From Peribacillus frigoritolerans (GTDB lineage: Bacteria; Bacillota; Bacilli; Bacillales; DSM-1321), in contig NZ_KV440950.1 of NCBI RefSeq assembly GCF_001636405.1, forward strand, positions 4,951,977 to 5,015,976: a stretch of 64,000 nt of DNA, written 5' to 3'. A program made the position numbers and the translations under genes. The notes beneath the pieces are model-generated. The model was not told the DNA's origin. It saw nothing but the letters and a program-made list of their open reading frames with translations, and did not search any database. Position 1 is the first letter of the stretch, and each line of letters begins with the position of its first letter. Shown one piece after another: positions 33,172 through 43,836 of the stretch.

Positions 33172-36075
33172 TTATTTCAACATGTACTTCATAAAGCTTT
33201 CAACATACCTTGAATCGATTTCCGGCATTTTCATTGATAGTAGTTCCATTTCCTTCTTGGTTTTTCCTTGCAGGATTTCCGACTCTTTTAATTTAGTTGA
33301 TTCATCTATTAACTGGGACAAAGCACTTAATGAATGAATCTCGTTAGATTGTGTCTTTTCTTTTAAAGATTGTAACCACTCTTCCAAATCCATATTGGAG
33401 TAAGGTATTTCATTCTTTTCGAAGAAGGAGGTCACGAATTCACTTGAAACTCTCTGATCATTGAACATATGATAGATCCCGAGCTTCTGATTCTCTTTCA
33501 ATCTTGATATTTTGTAAATAAACTCACTTACAAAATCGACTGGCATCAATTCAAAATGAATTTCCTCTTTAAATGGCAATATCCTTTGTTCAATAAATGA
33601 TTCAAAAACCTTGTACAACATATCCTTCTCGTTCCAAACCCCATTTGAATTAGATGAAATCCTGCCTAACCGGAAAATATCGATTGTCAGTCCGAGTTCC
33701 CTTGCTTGAAAAAGCAATTTCTCGGCAACCCATTTGGACTGGCTGTATCCGATCATTAAATCGGGGGAATAAACCAATTCGTCTTCCTCGTCCCATTTCC
33801 TTTCTCCGGTCAAGACAGAAAGCGTTGATGCATAATAAATGTTTTTCCGATTGCATGATGAAGCAAACTTAATGACTTCCACTACACCATCCACATTCGA
33901 TATTTTTGATTTGCTATACGGCTCGAAGAAATTCGTTTCAGCACCGACATGATACACATGAGAAACATCATTGCTTAATTTCTCATATGTCACATCATCC
34001 AGACCGAAATGATGTTTACTAAGATCCCCTTCAATGACAACGATTCGACTTACGAATTCATCCTGCCAAAGACCATATTTCATTAAAGTATCTTTCAATC
34101 TATTTCTCGAAGGAAATCTAACCAAACAATAGATTTTGACATCTTCCAATTCCAGTAATAATTTGTTTAATAGGTGTGCTCCCAAAAAACCTGTTCCACC
34201 TGTAATCATCATATTTTTTTCAATTTGAACGGGTTTAGCGGATATTTCCCTTATTTTCTCCATCAATTCTCGATCGAGCACGGAACCCTTCTCCATCACT
34301 GCTTCCATGCTGCAAGAATAATCGACTTCAAGTGCTTCAACGAATTTATTCACTGTATTATTTTCCAATAAGATTTGTAAAGTGGCTTCAGGAAGTACCG
34401 TTTCCTTCATTACATAGACCAGTTTGGTAGCTAAAATGGAATGGCCTCCATGTTCAAAGAAGTTGTCGTCCAATCCTAGACTTTGATTTCCTAATACATT
34501 TCTCCAAATCTCCAATACTTCTTTTTTCTTTCCAGTTTCCTGATTGGCTAAGGAAGTTTTATTTTGCCCGATCTCCATTTCCAATAATTTCTCTTTATCG
34601 ACTTTACCGTTGGCATTAAGCGGGAAATCATCCACTCTGACAAAAAAGTGGGGAATCATATATTTCGGCAATTCATTGTTCAGATAATCTTTAATATCCT
34701 TTTCAGCGTTTTCCGCTTTTTCATCTTCATGTTTGTAATAAGCGATCACATAATTTTCATCATTGATGTTTTTAACAGCAACGACTGAACTTTCAATCTT
34801 CATGTATTGATCAAGCTTGTCTTGAATTTCATTCAGTTCAATTCTAAAACCGCGAATTTTCACTTGACTGTCTTTCCGACCTTTATACAGGATCTCACCA
34901 TTTCGTAACCGGATGCCATGATCACCTGTTTTATACCACTTCGTCTGATTCAAATCATCCTTGATCAACGCTTGATCCGTTAATTGCGGCTGATTTAAAT
35001 AGCCTCTCATGACCCCTTGACCGCCAATGTAGATTTCGCCTATTTCCCCATCTGCTACCTCGACTAGTCCTTCAGATAGAATCTTGATTTCTACATTGCT
35101 CAATGGTTTTCCAATGGGAATAACATCTGCATCTTTTTCTTCGACCTCATGACATATGGCAAAAGTGGTGCATTCAGTTGGTCCATACCCATTAATCAAG
35201 GAGAAGTGACCGATTGTTTGCTTCAATCTCCTCACATGGGAAACCGAGATTTTATCTCCGCCAACCACAATTTTCTTTAATCCTTCAAAAATCATTGGAT
35301 CCTCATCTACCATTGCATTGAAAAGACCTGTCGTAAAAAAAGCTACATCCACCTTTCCAATCGATATCGCTTCTTTCCAATCATCAAAAGAAGTGAACTC
35401 ATTCGGCATCAGGAATAAAGTCGCTCCATTCAATAAAGCTCCCCATATCTCAAAGGTTGCGGCGTCAAAGCATGGGTTGGAAAATTGGGCCACTCTATTA
35501 TTTTCATTAATTTTTAGTATTTCAGAGTTCAATACTAAATTGACTACACTTTTATGCTCTATCATTACACCTTTTGGCTTTCCAGTCGTACCTGATGTAT
35601 AGATGACATATGCGAGACCATTCTCCGAGGAACGGTTAACGGGAATATGCCCGTCCCTGCTTAGTTCATTCATCTCAAATGGAATTGGTTCAATATCCAA
35701 TTCCCTTAGCTTCCCTTCTTGACCATTAAACGATAAGAAGAACTTCATATCCGTATCTGCAAGCATATATTCCAATCTTTTTAATGGGTAATTTTCGTCG
35801 ATTGGAACATAGCAACAGCCTGACTTTATTATGGCAAGCATCCCTATAATCAGTTCAATGGACCTTTTGCTTGGAATACCGATCATTGTTTCTTCCTGAA
35901 TCCCCAAATCAATGATCCTTTTGGCAAGATTATCTGAAAGAATGTCTAATTCTTTATAAGTAATTTGACGTTCATTTTCGCAAAGTGCCGCTTTTGATTG
36001 ATTATCTTCCACGATTTTTTTAAAAGCTTCAGTTATTGACATCAATTTATTCGTCGTCATCGATTTACTTATCAT
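33172..36075 (-). CDS. NRPS4: adenylation, carrier and terminal thioester-reductase domains
   Basis: 967 residues, order A-T-R. The A domain (1-500) has A-Y-V-I-Y-T-S-G-T-T-G-K-P-K-G and F-D-A-A-T-F-E-I; the specificity residues I extract are D-A-F-F-V-G-G-T-F-K, close to Val codes (Val most likely, Ile possible). The carrier motif G-G-H-S has its Ser at about 543. The R domain (about 620-960) has G-G-T-G-F-L-G (NADPH binding), S-T-L-S-V and Y-S-Q-S-K, so the chain leaves by reduction to an aldehyde or alcohol instead of by a thioesterase domain. The gene overlaps NRPS3 by 4 nt. Its A domain lacks a C domain, which is supplied by the C-terminus of NRPS3. Confidence 0.92.
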   Translation of the reverse strand: MISKSMTTNKLMSITEAFKKIVEDNQSKAALCENERQITYKELDILSDNLAKRIIDLGIQEETMIGIPSKRSIELIIGMLAIIKSGCCYVPIDENYPLKRLEYMLADTDMKFFLSFNGQEGKLRELDIEPIPFEMNELSRDGHIPVNRSSENGLAYVIYTSGTTGKPKGVMIEHKSVVNLVLNSEILKINENNRVAQFSNPCFDAATFEIWGALLNGATLFLMPNEFTSFDDWKEAISIGKVDVAFFTTGLFNAMVDEDPMIFEGLKKIVVGGDKISVSHVRRLKQTIGHFSLINGYGPTECTTFAICHEVEEKDADVIPIGKPLSNVEIKILSEGLVEVADGEIGEIYIGGQGVMRGYLNQPQLTDQALIKDDLNQTKWYKTGDHGIRLRNGEILYKGRKDSQVKIRGFRIELNEIQDKLDQYMKIESSVVAVKNINDENYVIAYYKHEDEKAENAEKDIKDYLNNELPKYMIPHFFVRVDDFPLNANGKVDKEKLLEMEIGQNKTSLANQETGKKKEVLEIWRNVLGNQSLGLDDNFFEHGGHSILATKLVYVMKETVLPEATLQILLENNTVNKFVEALEVDYSCSMEAVMEKGSVLDRELMEKIREISAKPVQIEKNMMITGGTGFLGAHLLNKLLLELEDVKIYCLVRFPSRNRLKDTLMKYGLWQDEFVSRIVVIEGDLSKHHFGLDDVTYEKLSNDVSHVYHVGAETNFFEPYSKSKISNVDGVVEVIKFASSCNRKNIYYASTLSVLTGERKWDEEDELVYSPDLMIGYSQSKWVAEKLLFQARELGLTIDIFRLGRISSNSNGVWNEKDMLYKVFESFIEQRILPFKEEIHFELMPVDFVSEFIYKISRLKENQKLGIYHMFNDQRVSSEFVTSFFEKNEIPYSNMDLEEWLQSLKEKTQSNEIHSLSALSQLIDESTKLKESEILQGKTKKEMELLSMKMPEIDSRYVESFMKYMLK

Positions 36076-39000
36076 CGGGCCCCAACTTTCAAGTGATTTA
36101 TTAATTTTTCAATAGATGGCAGTGTTTCATTTTCTGTTAGTTTTAAGAATATTTCCTGCATGGAATCCATAAAACGTAAAATTTCATTTTCGGAGAATTT
36201 ACTGTCTTTATAAATGATCTTATAATGCAGCTTGGTTTGCATTACAGCCGCAGAGAACGTAAGATCAAAATTGGTCGATTCACTTCCGACTGAATTTTCG
36301 ATCATGATTCGCGAATCCTCTGCCGATTCTGTGCTCGGATAATTTTCGAATACAAATATATGTTGGAACAATTCCTTATCCCATGGAATTTCAGCGTATC
36401 GCTTTATATCCGTAAGTGAACTGAACTCATACTCTCTCATTTGTAATTGCTTGTTTTGAATCGCAGTAAGATAGGATTGCAAATCATCTTCCCAATCGAT
36501 TTTCAAAGAGAATGGCAGAGTATTGATCAATAATCCTACAGCTTTTTCAATATGCGGAATGCTGAGGTTCCTTCCTGAGCTTGTCACCCCATAGCATACT
36601 GAGTCGCTCTCACTGAAGCACGATAGAACGATGCTCCAAACTCCTTGAACAACGGTATTGATCGTCTTTCTATGCTGCTTGGATAATTCTGTTAATCTTT
36701 CGGTAAGCTCTTCAGGTAGGCTATATTCAATAACTTTATCCGATGTAAAAGCTTCCTTATCCGTTTTCTTACCTACTAGTGCTTTTACTTGTTCAAAATC
36801 CCTCAATTCTTCATTCCAAAAAGCTGCTTCATCCTGTTTATTCATATTCCTGACATGATTCATGACTTGTTTATAGGCAATCTTATGTTCATCACTGTCT
36901 TTTACCAAATTGGATGAGTTTCGATAATTATCCAAAAAATGATTAATGACGATTTGCAGGCTCCAGCCATCCATTAAAGCATGATGATGTGTCCATATGA
37001 ATTTATAGCGATGATCCGATAGCTGGATCAAGGTGATGTTCATGAGCGGACCATTCTCTAAATCCATTTGTCTGTTTTTGCTATGCTCTAAAAGATTTTC
37101 TATCTTGGATGCCGATTCGTCCTCGCTAAACGTCGTTAGATCCACATGATTAAACACATAATAAATGTCATTAAGGATGATTTGGTAACGGTCCCCCAAT
37201 TGATTGCGCCTGAAAACGGATCTAAGAACGTCGTATTTTCTACAGGTTTCATTCCAGGCTTCTTCCAATTTGTCCAAGTCCAGATCACCTATTAAATCAA
37301 TGGATAGCTGTGAAATATATTCAGGACTTTGAGTTACTTCACTATGGAATAACATCCCTTCTTGAAGTGATGTCACTGGGTAAATCTCTTCAATGTTATT
37401 AAACTTATTAATGAAATGGGTAATCGTACTTCCATCGACTATTTTCTCAGCTTGAAAATCCGTTTCGACAATGGAGTCATTCAAATATGCGCTTCCACTT
37501 AAAATATTGTTTAAGTGTACTTCAACTTCTTTACATATCATTTGGTAGTTTTCATTGTTGCTATCGCCAATAATATTCAGCATGAGCCTATTGTTTACGA
37601 TGCTGGCGACAAAATTGAGCTTATATGGAAATGTATAGTTCAAATCGATATTGCTGCTATTGGTTTGTTCCATATCACCAGTGTTATTAAATTGACCTAG
37701 ATAGTTGTAACTCACAAGGCTGTCTGGATAGTTATGATTCCGAGTGGAAATATACTTTAGGATTCCAAAGTCAAACCCTTTGTTTGGCACACTTCTTAAT
37801 CTGTTTTTTGTATTTCTCAAGGTTGAGCCCAAAGACGGCATTCCTTTAATCCTTACTGGATAAATGGAGGTGAACCACCCTACTGTCCTTGATAGATCAA
37901 TATCATCTTCAATATCCTCTCTGCCATGACCTTCTAAATCGAGCCAAAATTCATCAATTCCCATTATATTGGAAACTGAATGGGCAATAACGGATAATAA
38001 AACCTCATCAATCGTCGTTTTATGTTTTCTTAAAGTGTTTTTAATGAGGTTTTGTGTTTGGTCCTCATCCACCTGTATTTTGTACATGTTTTCAAAATCA
38101 CATGTTTCTCCTAAGCTATGCGTCAGCGGAGAAACTGGAATATTCATTTCCTTTTCCCAATAATGAACGGCATCTTCCGGTAGGCCAGTGTTCTGATACT
38201 CGTTCAGTTTCTCGGACCATTGTTTATAAGAAGTCGTTTTTAAAGGCAGTGATGGTTCTTGTCCATTCTTTATCTGTTGATAGCATCTTTCGAAATGATC
38301 AAGAAGTATCCTCCACGAAACACCATCAACCACAAGGTGATGAATCACCCAAAAAATCCTTACGTCCTTTTGATCCCTGAATAGAAGGAACTTCATCATG
38401 GGGCCATTGTGTATGTTTAAACTTTGTTGGGCGTTTTCTTCCAGCTCCTTAATTACTTTCAGACTATTTTCATCTGTAAAACTGGAAACTTGATACTCAT
38501 GAAAACCGCATGCCATATCAGCATTTGAAATATTGCCAATATATGAATCACCATGTTTTTCAAATAATGTCCTTAATATGTCGTGGTGATCAATTAATTT
38601 CATGATGATTTGTTTATATTGTTCGGTCGCCAATGCATGATCCTTCATCAAAACGACTGACTGATTCCAATGATGGATATTGTCATGATTTTCATTAAAA
38701 AACCAAGATTGAATAGGCGTCAACGGTACATAACCTGATATTTTTTCTTGGACCACTTGTTTTAGTTTCAGATCATTTACAACATTCCCTAGCTCACGGA
38801 CCGTTTGGTATTCAAATAAATCTTTAGGCGTTATAAATAGATCTTTTTCTTTTGCAGCCGAGCATATTTGAATGCTGATGATTGAATCACCGCCACATTC
38901 AAAGAAGTTATCTTCCGGTCCTATAGCGGGATCGTTTAATACATCTCTCCATATTGTCAGAAGCTCTGTTTCAGTTTTGGACAGCTCTTGCACATCCGGC

Positions 39001-42000
39001 ACTTTTTTCTTCCTCTCATCCAACTGTTCCGTCCATTTCGGCAGGGATTTCCGATCAACTTTTCCATTCGGCGTCAAAGGGAATTTATCCAGTTGCATAA
39101 AATGAGCAGGAATCATGAAAGCAGGCAGTGTTTCTTTCAGTCTTCTTCTGATTGAATCCACCGAAACCTCATCATTCACCGTATAATAAGCAATTAGGCT
39201 TTTATTCTCAAATCCATCTTCCATTGCCGTTACATAACTATCTTTGATTTCTGCTAGTTTTCGTAATGAAACATTAACCTCCGATAGTTCAACACGGTAT
39301 CCTCTTATTTTCACCTGGTCGTCCGCTCTGCCTATATAAACTAATTCCCCAGCTTTGTTATGCTTAACTAAATCCCCGGTTCTGTATAATTTTTCAGCAG
39401 GATTGAATGGATTGGATATGAATCTTTCATTTGTCAGGCTCTCATTATTCAGATATCCCCTCGCTAACCCAATTCCTCCGACATAAAGTTCACCAACCGC
39501 TCCTGCCGGCACTAGTTTCCGGTTTTCATCCAACACAAGTGCAACTGTGTTAGTCAGTGGCTTCCCAATTGAAACAACGAATTCATCCGTAGCATCCTCA
39601 TTGGGGGGAAACATTTTAAAACTTGTACACACCGAATATTCAGTAGGCCCGTAGCCATTGAAAAACGATATATGCTTAAACTTCGAAACGAGCTCGACTG
39701 GACATTCAGAACCTGCAGATCCCAACACTTTAATCGTGCTCAATTCATTGATTGGCAGTTCCTTCAACACAGCAGGCGGTAAAATGATATGAGAAATTCC
39801 TTCACGCTTAATTTGTTCAACAAGTTTATTCATGTCAAATTGATTTTCTTTATCTACGCTTATATGCAGCTCGGCACCGAACAATAGTGTGCTGAAAATC
39901 TCTATGACGGATGAATCAAAATTAAACGTAGCGAATTGCAGCACTTTAGCTGAAGTATCTAAACACATCATTTTATTTTGGTTATGAACCAAGTTAATGA
40001 TTCCCCTATGTTCCAGCATGACTCCTTTTGGCCTGCCTGTCGTTCCAGAGGTATAAATGACATAGGCTAAGTCCCGCTGATCTGCAATGTGAAGATTCTC
40101 TGTCATTAACAAATCCGATTCATTTTCAATATTTTCAAAATATATTATTTTGGATGGGTCAATCAAACCATTCTTTCCGAGTTCTTTGTGACTCAAGCAA
40201 TAGGAAATGGACGAATCTTCAACCATGTAGCTTAATCGTTCATTAGGATAATGAGGATCCAATGGAACATACGCAGCACCTGCTTTAATTACTGCCAACA
40301 TCCCCGTCACCATATCAATTGATCGATTCACATAAATTCCGACTCTTTCTTCTTTAGAAATCCCTTTGCTTAGTAAATAGTGAGAAAGCCGATTGCTCTT
40401 ATCATTCAATTCGCGATATGTAATGGTTTTGGAACCATCAACAATGGCTATCTTATCAGGAAATCGCTCGACAACTTTATGGAAGGCTTGTGGGAGTGTG
40501 TCATTGATCCCCTCAAAGCGAATGGTTTCTCCCTGCCATTCTTCCAATAATAATTTCTCCTGCTGCTTACTCACGACGGATACCTTGTCAATGGATTGTT
40601 CAGGCTGATAAGTAATCTTCCTGATCCACTCCAGGAAATTTACAGCTAATGATTGAATGGTTTGTTCATTGAAGATCCCTGAATTATACTCGAAGGCGAA
40701 TAATAGCTTATCTTCATATTCTTCTGCAGCTAAACTCAAATCGAATTTTGCTGCCTTTGATTTTAATACTTCAGGCGTTATCTTTATGTATTCACTTTCC
40801 AATGCAGCTTTGGCATTATTTTGTAAAATGAAGACGGTTTGAAATAAAGAAGTGCTTGCTAAATTTCTTTCAGGGTTAATGACTTCAACGATTTTCTCCA
40901 ATGTCATTTGCTGATGATCATAGATGTCGATGATATGGCCTGTATTTCTTTGAAGTATCTCTTCAAATGTTTCTTCATGTCCCAGCTTTAATCTAAAGGG
41001 CAGTGTATTGACAAAATAACCTATCGATTTTTCTGTCCCTTCAATCATTCTATTCGCCAAAGGACTTCCAACGATGATATCGTTTTGACCTGTATATTTT
41101 GCCAGGAAAGACTGGTACATCGTTAGCAGTGTCATGAATAATGTCGAGTTTTTTTCCAGGGACATCCGCTTTAAACCCTGAAGCTCTTCCCTCGTTAGTT
41201 CCACTATAAAACTACTGCCATCGTTGCGATTTTCTTTTGAACGTATCTTATCTAAAGGAAGCTCCAATTTAGGCAATTCCCCAGCTAAGTTTGTTTCCCA
41301 AAATTGCGATTCTTCTTTCATGTTTTTTTCCAACCAGTTTTTCTGCTCTAATGCAAAATCCTTATATTGTTTAAAGTCTTTTCCAAGGATAAGTTCTTTT
41401 TCATTCACTTCACTGTCATAAAACGATAACCATTCATCTAAAAATATGCTCACTGACCATCCGTCAAAAACAAAATGGTGGAGATTCACAAATAAAACAA
41501 AATCCTTTGCACTCAATTTAACAAGTTTCGCTGTCAGGAGTGGACCTTTTTCAATTTCAAAGATTTCCGATTGGACATCGTCTTCAATTTGCAGCATACG
41601 AGTCTTTTGCTGTTCGGGCTTTAACGCAGAGAGATCGATTTCATCTATTTTTATGTACAAATCTTCCCTGATTTCCTGATAGCCTTTACCGGCTTTTTCA
41701 CGGACGGTCGTCCTCAAAATCTCATGTCTAGTAACGACATGATTTAAGGCTTTTTCCAGCATTGGAGTATCAACTGTTCCAGAAATTTTATATTTCTGAG
41801 GGATATTATAATTGGCTGTCTTACCGTTGAGTTTTTCGTTGAACCATAAAGCCTCTTGGTTACTGGATAAAACATGATGATTTTCTTGTTGCACTTCTAT
41901 GTACTCCATGTCATGATCTGAAATTTCATTAATGATGAAGTCCGTCAACGAATCGATTGTTGAATTTTGAAAAATATTTTTCAAAGTTAGAATTTGATTG

Positions 42001-43757
42001 TATTCTTTGTTTAATTTCGTTAATAATTTCATGGCTAAAATCGAGTGTCCGCCCATTTCAAAGAAATCGGCATCTTTATCGATTTGACTTGTTGATAAGA
42101 CTTCCAAAAATGTCTTTTCCACAAAAGATGATACGACCTGCGTTTGATTTCTTGGAGGTATACTCATTTCCGGAAAGATCTTATGATTTAGCATTTTCAA
42201 TGTAGGATTTTCAAACAAATCAGCTAATTTCATATTCGCATCAAGTCTTTTATTTATTTTAGACACCATTTTCATGGCTGTTATCGAATGCCCGCCCAAT
42301 TGAAAGAAATCATCATTAATATCGCTGTTCAAGAAAAACTCTTGCCAAATTTCTTTAAGTCCTTGATTAACGGATGTGGATGTAATCGAATGGGCATCCG
42401 TTGCTGCTTGATCGTCTATACTCACATTATTGTTTAGTTTTGAAAAGTCAATATCCACATATATTTCAGCAATTTGCTGAGCTTCAGTAATTTGATGGGC
42501 AATCTGCATGAAGGCTGATTGGATATCATATACTAGCGAACGCTGTAAGAAGCAGGTATTAAAGTACAATTTGCATGTAATCGTTTCTTTATTATCCTGG
42601 GCTTGTAACGATAACGGAAAGCTATGTGACTCTTTTCCTCCTTCAACCTCCCAGTTAATGCTAAAGCCTTCATCTTTCGCTTCCGGATAATTTTCATAAA
42701 CAAATAAAGTTTCGAAAATCGGATCTTCCTTCTTTAATTTCGTATGCCTTTTGATATCCACTAAAGAAATTTGGGAGTAATCCAGCATATTGTTCAATGT
42801 TTCCTGGAATCGTTTCAGTAAATCGGTAACGCTGTCTGTATCGTTTATTTCAGCTATCATAGGAATCGTATTAATGAGCATCCCAACGATTTCTTCCGAT
42901 TTGAATAAGTTATTCGACCTGCCAGAGCTAACGATTCCAAAGACGATTCGATTTTGATTGGACATTTCCTTTAGGACGATTGACCAAATTAACTGCAGCA
43001 ATACATTAAGCGTTACATGGTTTTTAGCGGCAAACTCTCTTAAAAGCTTACTTTGCGTTTTATTCAGCTCCCAGAAGAGATCATTGTCCTGCTGGTTTTC
43101 CTTCACATGTTTTACGACGGGAAATGTGATCGTCGGCTGTTCAATATCCTTTGCAAGCTCTTTCCAAAAACGATTTAAATCTTCCGCATCTGTTTTATTC
43201 ATATACCGGATAAAATCTCCATATTGCTTTGGCTTTTCAATAAGTCCTTTGGAGTCTTTACCTACAATTCGGCTGTAAATAACAAAGAGTTCATCGATGA
43301 CTATGCTGGTACTCCAGCCATCCAAAATTATATGGTGATGAGTCCAAATCAAGTTAAACTGATTTTCTTCAATTTTCACTAACTGGAGTTTCATCAAATT
43401 GGAGTTATTAACATCCATCTCCTGGGATTTGGAAGTCACTCTTTTAATTTCCATTAATTGTTCATGCTCACTCAACTCTGTCATATCGATCATTTCCGGT
43501 TGATAATCCATTGTATTGAAGACAACCTGAACATTATTTTCAATATTTTTAGAGATGACCTTCATTCTTAATGCTTCATGTCGTTCTACAACCTGACTCC
43601 ACGCCTCGAACAATGCATCCACTTCAAGAGCGCCCGTTATCCTGATTCGCATTTGAGAAATGTAAAGGTTCTCTGTTGAATTGTTCATTTCCAATTCATA
43701 AAGGATTCCTTCTTGAAGCGGAGTTAATGAGTAGATATTCTGAATAGATTTCTCCAA
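36072..43757 (-). CDS. NRPS3: C-T-T-C-A-T-E-C, module 5 without an A domain and with tandem carriers
   Basis: About 2561 residues from the TTG at 43757, which follows GGGAGGCGCAAAA; ATG at 43796 is an alternative with a weak site. Order: DCL-type C (H-H-H-I-I-L-D-G, about 143), two carrier domains (G-G-H-S at about 488 and 570), LCL-type C (H-H-F-V-F-D-G, about 763), A (F-D-S-S-V-I-E, about 1280; specificity read as D-S-I-I-G-A-G-V-C-K, unresolved), carrier (C-G-G-D-S, about 1622), E (H-H-L-V-V-D-G, about 1808) and DCL-type C (H-H-H-A-L-M-D-G, about 2261). No A domain stands between the first C and the first carrier. The final C condenses onto NRPS4. Confidence 0.95.
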   Translation of the reverse strand: MEKSIQNIYSLTPLQEGILYELEMNNSTENLYISQMRIRITGALEVDALFEAWSQVVERHEALRMKVISKNIENNVQVVFNTMDYQPEMIDMTELSEHEQLMEIKRVTSKSQEMDVNNSNLMKLQLVKIEENQFNLIWTHHHIILDGWSTSIVIDELFVIYSRIVGKDSKGLIEKPKQYGDFIRYMNKTDAEDLNRFWKELAKDIEQPTITFPVVKHVKENQQDNDLFWELNKTQSKLLREFAAKNHVTLNVLLQLIWSIVLKEMSNQNRIVFGIVSSGRSNNLFKSEEIVGMLINTIPMIAEINDTDSVTDLLKRFQETLNNMLDYSQISLVDIKRHTKLKKEDPIFETLFVYENYPEAKDEGFSINWEVEGGKESHSFPLSLQAQDNKETITCKLYFNTCFLQRSLVYDIQSAFMQIAHQITEAQQIAEIYVDIDFSKLNNNVSIDDQAATDAHSITSTSVNQGLKEIWQEFFLNSDINDDFFQLGGHSITAMKMVSKINKRLDANMKLADLFENPTLKMLNHKIFPEMSIPPRNQTQVVSSFVEKTFLEVLSTSQIDKDADFFEMGGHSILAMKLLTKLNKEYNQILTLKNIFQNSTIDSLTDFIINEISDHDMEYIEVQQENHHVLSSNQEALWFNEKLNGKTANYNIPQKYKISGTVDTPMLEKALNHVVTRHEILRTTVREKAGKGYQEIREDLYIKIDEIDLSALKPEQQKTRMLQIEDDVQSEIFEIEKGPLLTAKLVKLSAKDFVLFVNLHHFVFDGWSVSIFLDEWLSFYDSEVNEKELILGKDFKQYKDFALEQKNWLEKNMKEESQFWETNLAGELPKLELPLDKIRSKENRNDGSSFIVELTREELQGLKRMSLEKNSTLFMTLLTMYQSFLAKYTGQNDIIVGSPLANRMIEGTEKSIGYFVNTLPFRLKLGHEETFEEILQRNTGHIIDIYDHQQMTLEKIVEVINPERNLASTSLFQTVFILQNNAKAALESEYIKITPEVLKSKAAKFDLSLAAEEYEDKLLFAFEYNSGIFNEQTIQSLAVNFLEWIRKITYQPEQSIDKVSVVSKQQEKLLLEEWQGETIRFEGINDTLPQAFHKVVERFPDKIAIVDGSKTITYRELNDKSNRLSHYLLSKGISKEERVGIYVNRSIDMVTGMLAVIKAGAAYVPLDPHYPNERLSYMVEDSSISYCLSHKELGKNGLIDPSKIIYFENIENESDLLMTENLHIADQRDLAYVIYTSGTTGRPKGVMLEHRGIINLVHNQNKMMCLDTSAKVLQFATFNFDSSVIEIFSTLLFGAELHISVDKENQFDMNKLVEQIKREGISHIILPPAVLKELPINELSTIKVLGSAGSECPVELVSKFKHISFFNGYGPTEYSVCTSFKMFPPNEDATDEFVVSIGKPLTNTVALVLDENRKLVPAGAVGELYVGGIGLARGYLNNESLTNERFISNPFNPAEKLYRTGDLVKHNKAGELVYIGRADDQVKIRGYRVELSEVNVSLRKLAEIKDSYVTAMEDGFENKSLIAYYTVNDEVSVDSIRRRLKETLPAFMIPAHFMQLDKFPLTPNGKVDRKSLPKWTEQLDERKKKVPDVQELSKTETELLTIWRDVLNDPAIGPEDNFFECGGDSIISIQICSAAKEKDLFITPKDLFEYQTVRELGNVVNDLKLKQVVQEKISGYVPLTPIQSWFFNENHDNIHHWNQSVVLMKDHALATEQYKQIIMKLIDHHDILRTLFEKHGDSYIGNISNADMACGFHEYQVSSFTDENSLKVIKELEENAQQSLNIHNGPMMKFLLFRDQKDVRIFWVIHHLVVDGVSWRILLDHFERCYQQIKNGQEPSLPLKTTSYKQWSEKLNEYQNTGLPEDAVHYWEKEMNIPVSPLTHSLGETCDFENMYKIQVDEDQTQNLIKNTLRKHKTTIDEVLLSVIAHSVSNIMGIDEFWLDLEGHGREDIEDDIDLSRTVGWFTSIYPVRIKGMPSLGSTLRNTKNRLRSVPNKGFDFGILKYISTRNHNYPDSLVSYNYLGQFNNTGDMEQTNSSNIDLNYTFPYKLNFVASIVNNRLMLNIIGDSNNENYQMICKEVEVHLNNILSGSAYLNDSIVETDFQAEKIVDGSTITHFINKFNNIEEIYPVTSLQEGMLFHSEVTQSPEYISQLSIDLIGDLDLDKLEEAWNETCRKYDVLRSVFRRNQLGDRYQIILNDIYYVFNHVDLTTFSEDESASKIENLLEHSKNRQMDLENGPLMNITLIQLSDHRYKFIWTHHHALMDGWSLQIVINHFLDNYRNSSNLVKDSDEHKIAYKQVMNHVRNMNKQDEAAFWNEELRDFEQVKALVGKKTDKEAFTSDKVIEYSLPEELTERLTELSKQHRKTINTVVQGVWSIVLSCFSESDSVCYGVTSSGRNLSIPHIEKAVGLLINTLPFSLKIDWEDDLQSYLTAIQNKQLQMREYEFSSLTDIKRYAEIPWDKELFQHIFVFENYPSTESAEDSRIMIENSVGSESTNFDLTFSAAVMQTKLHYKIIYKDSKFSENEILRFMDSMQEIFLKLTENETLPSIEKLINHLKVGAR

Positions 43758-43836
43758 TTTTGCGCCTCCCGATTCCATTATCTTCGTGTCTTCCATACCC
43801 GCTGACCACAATCAATCTATTAAACCAGTAATCACC

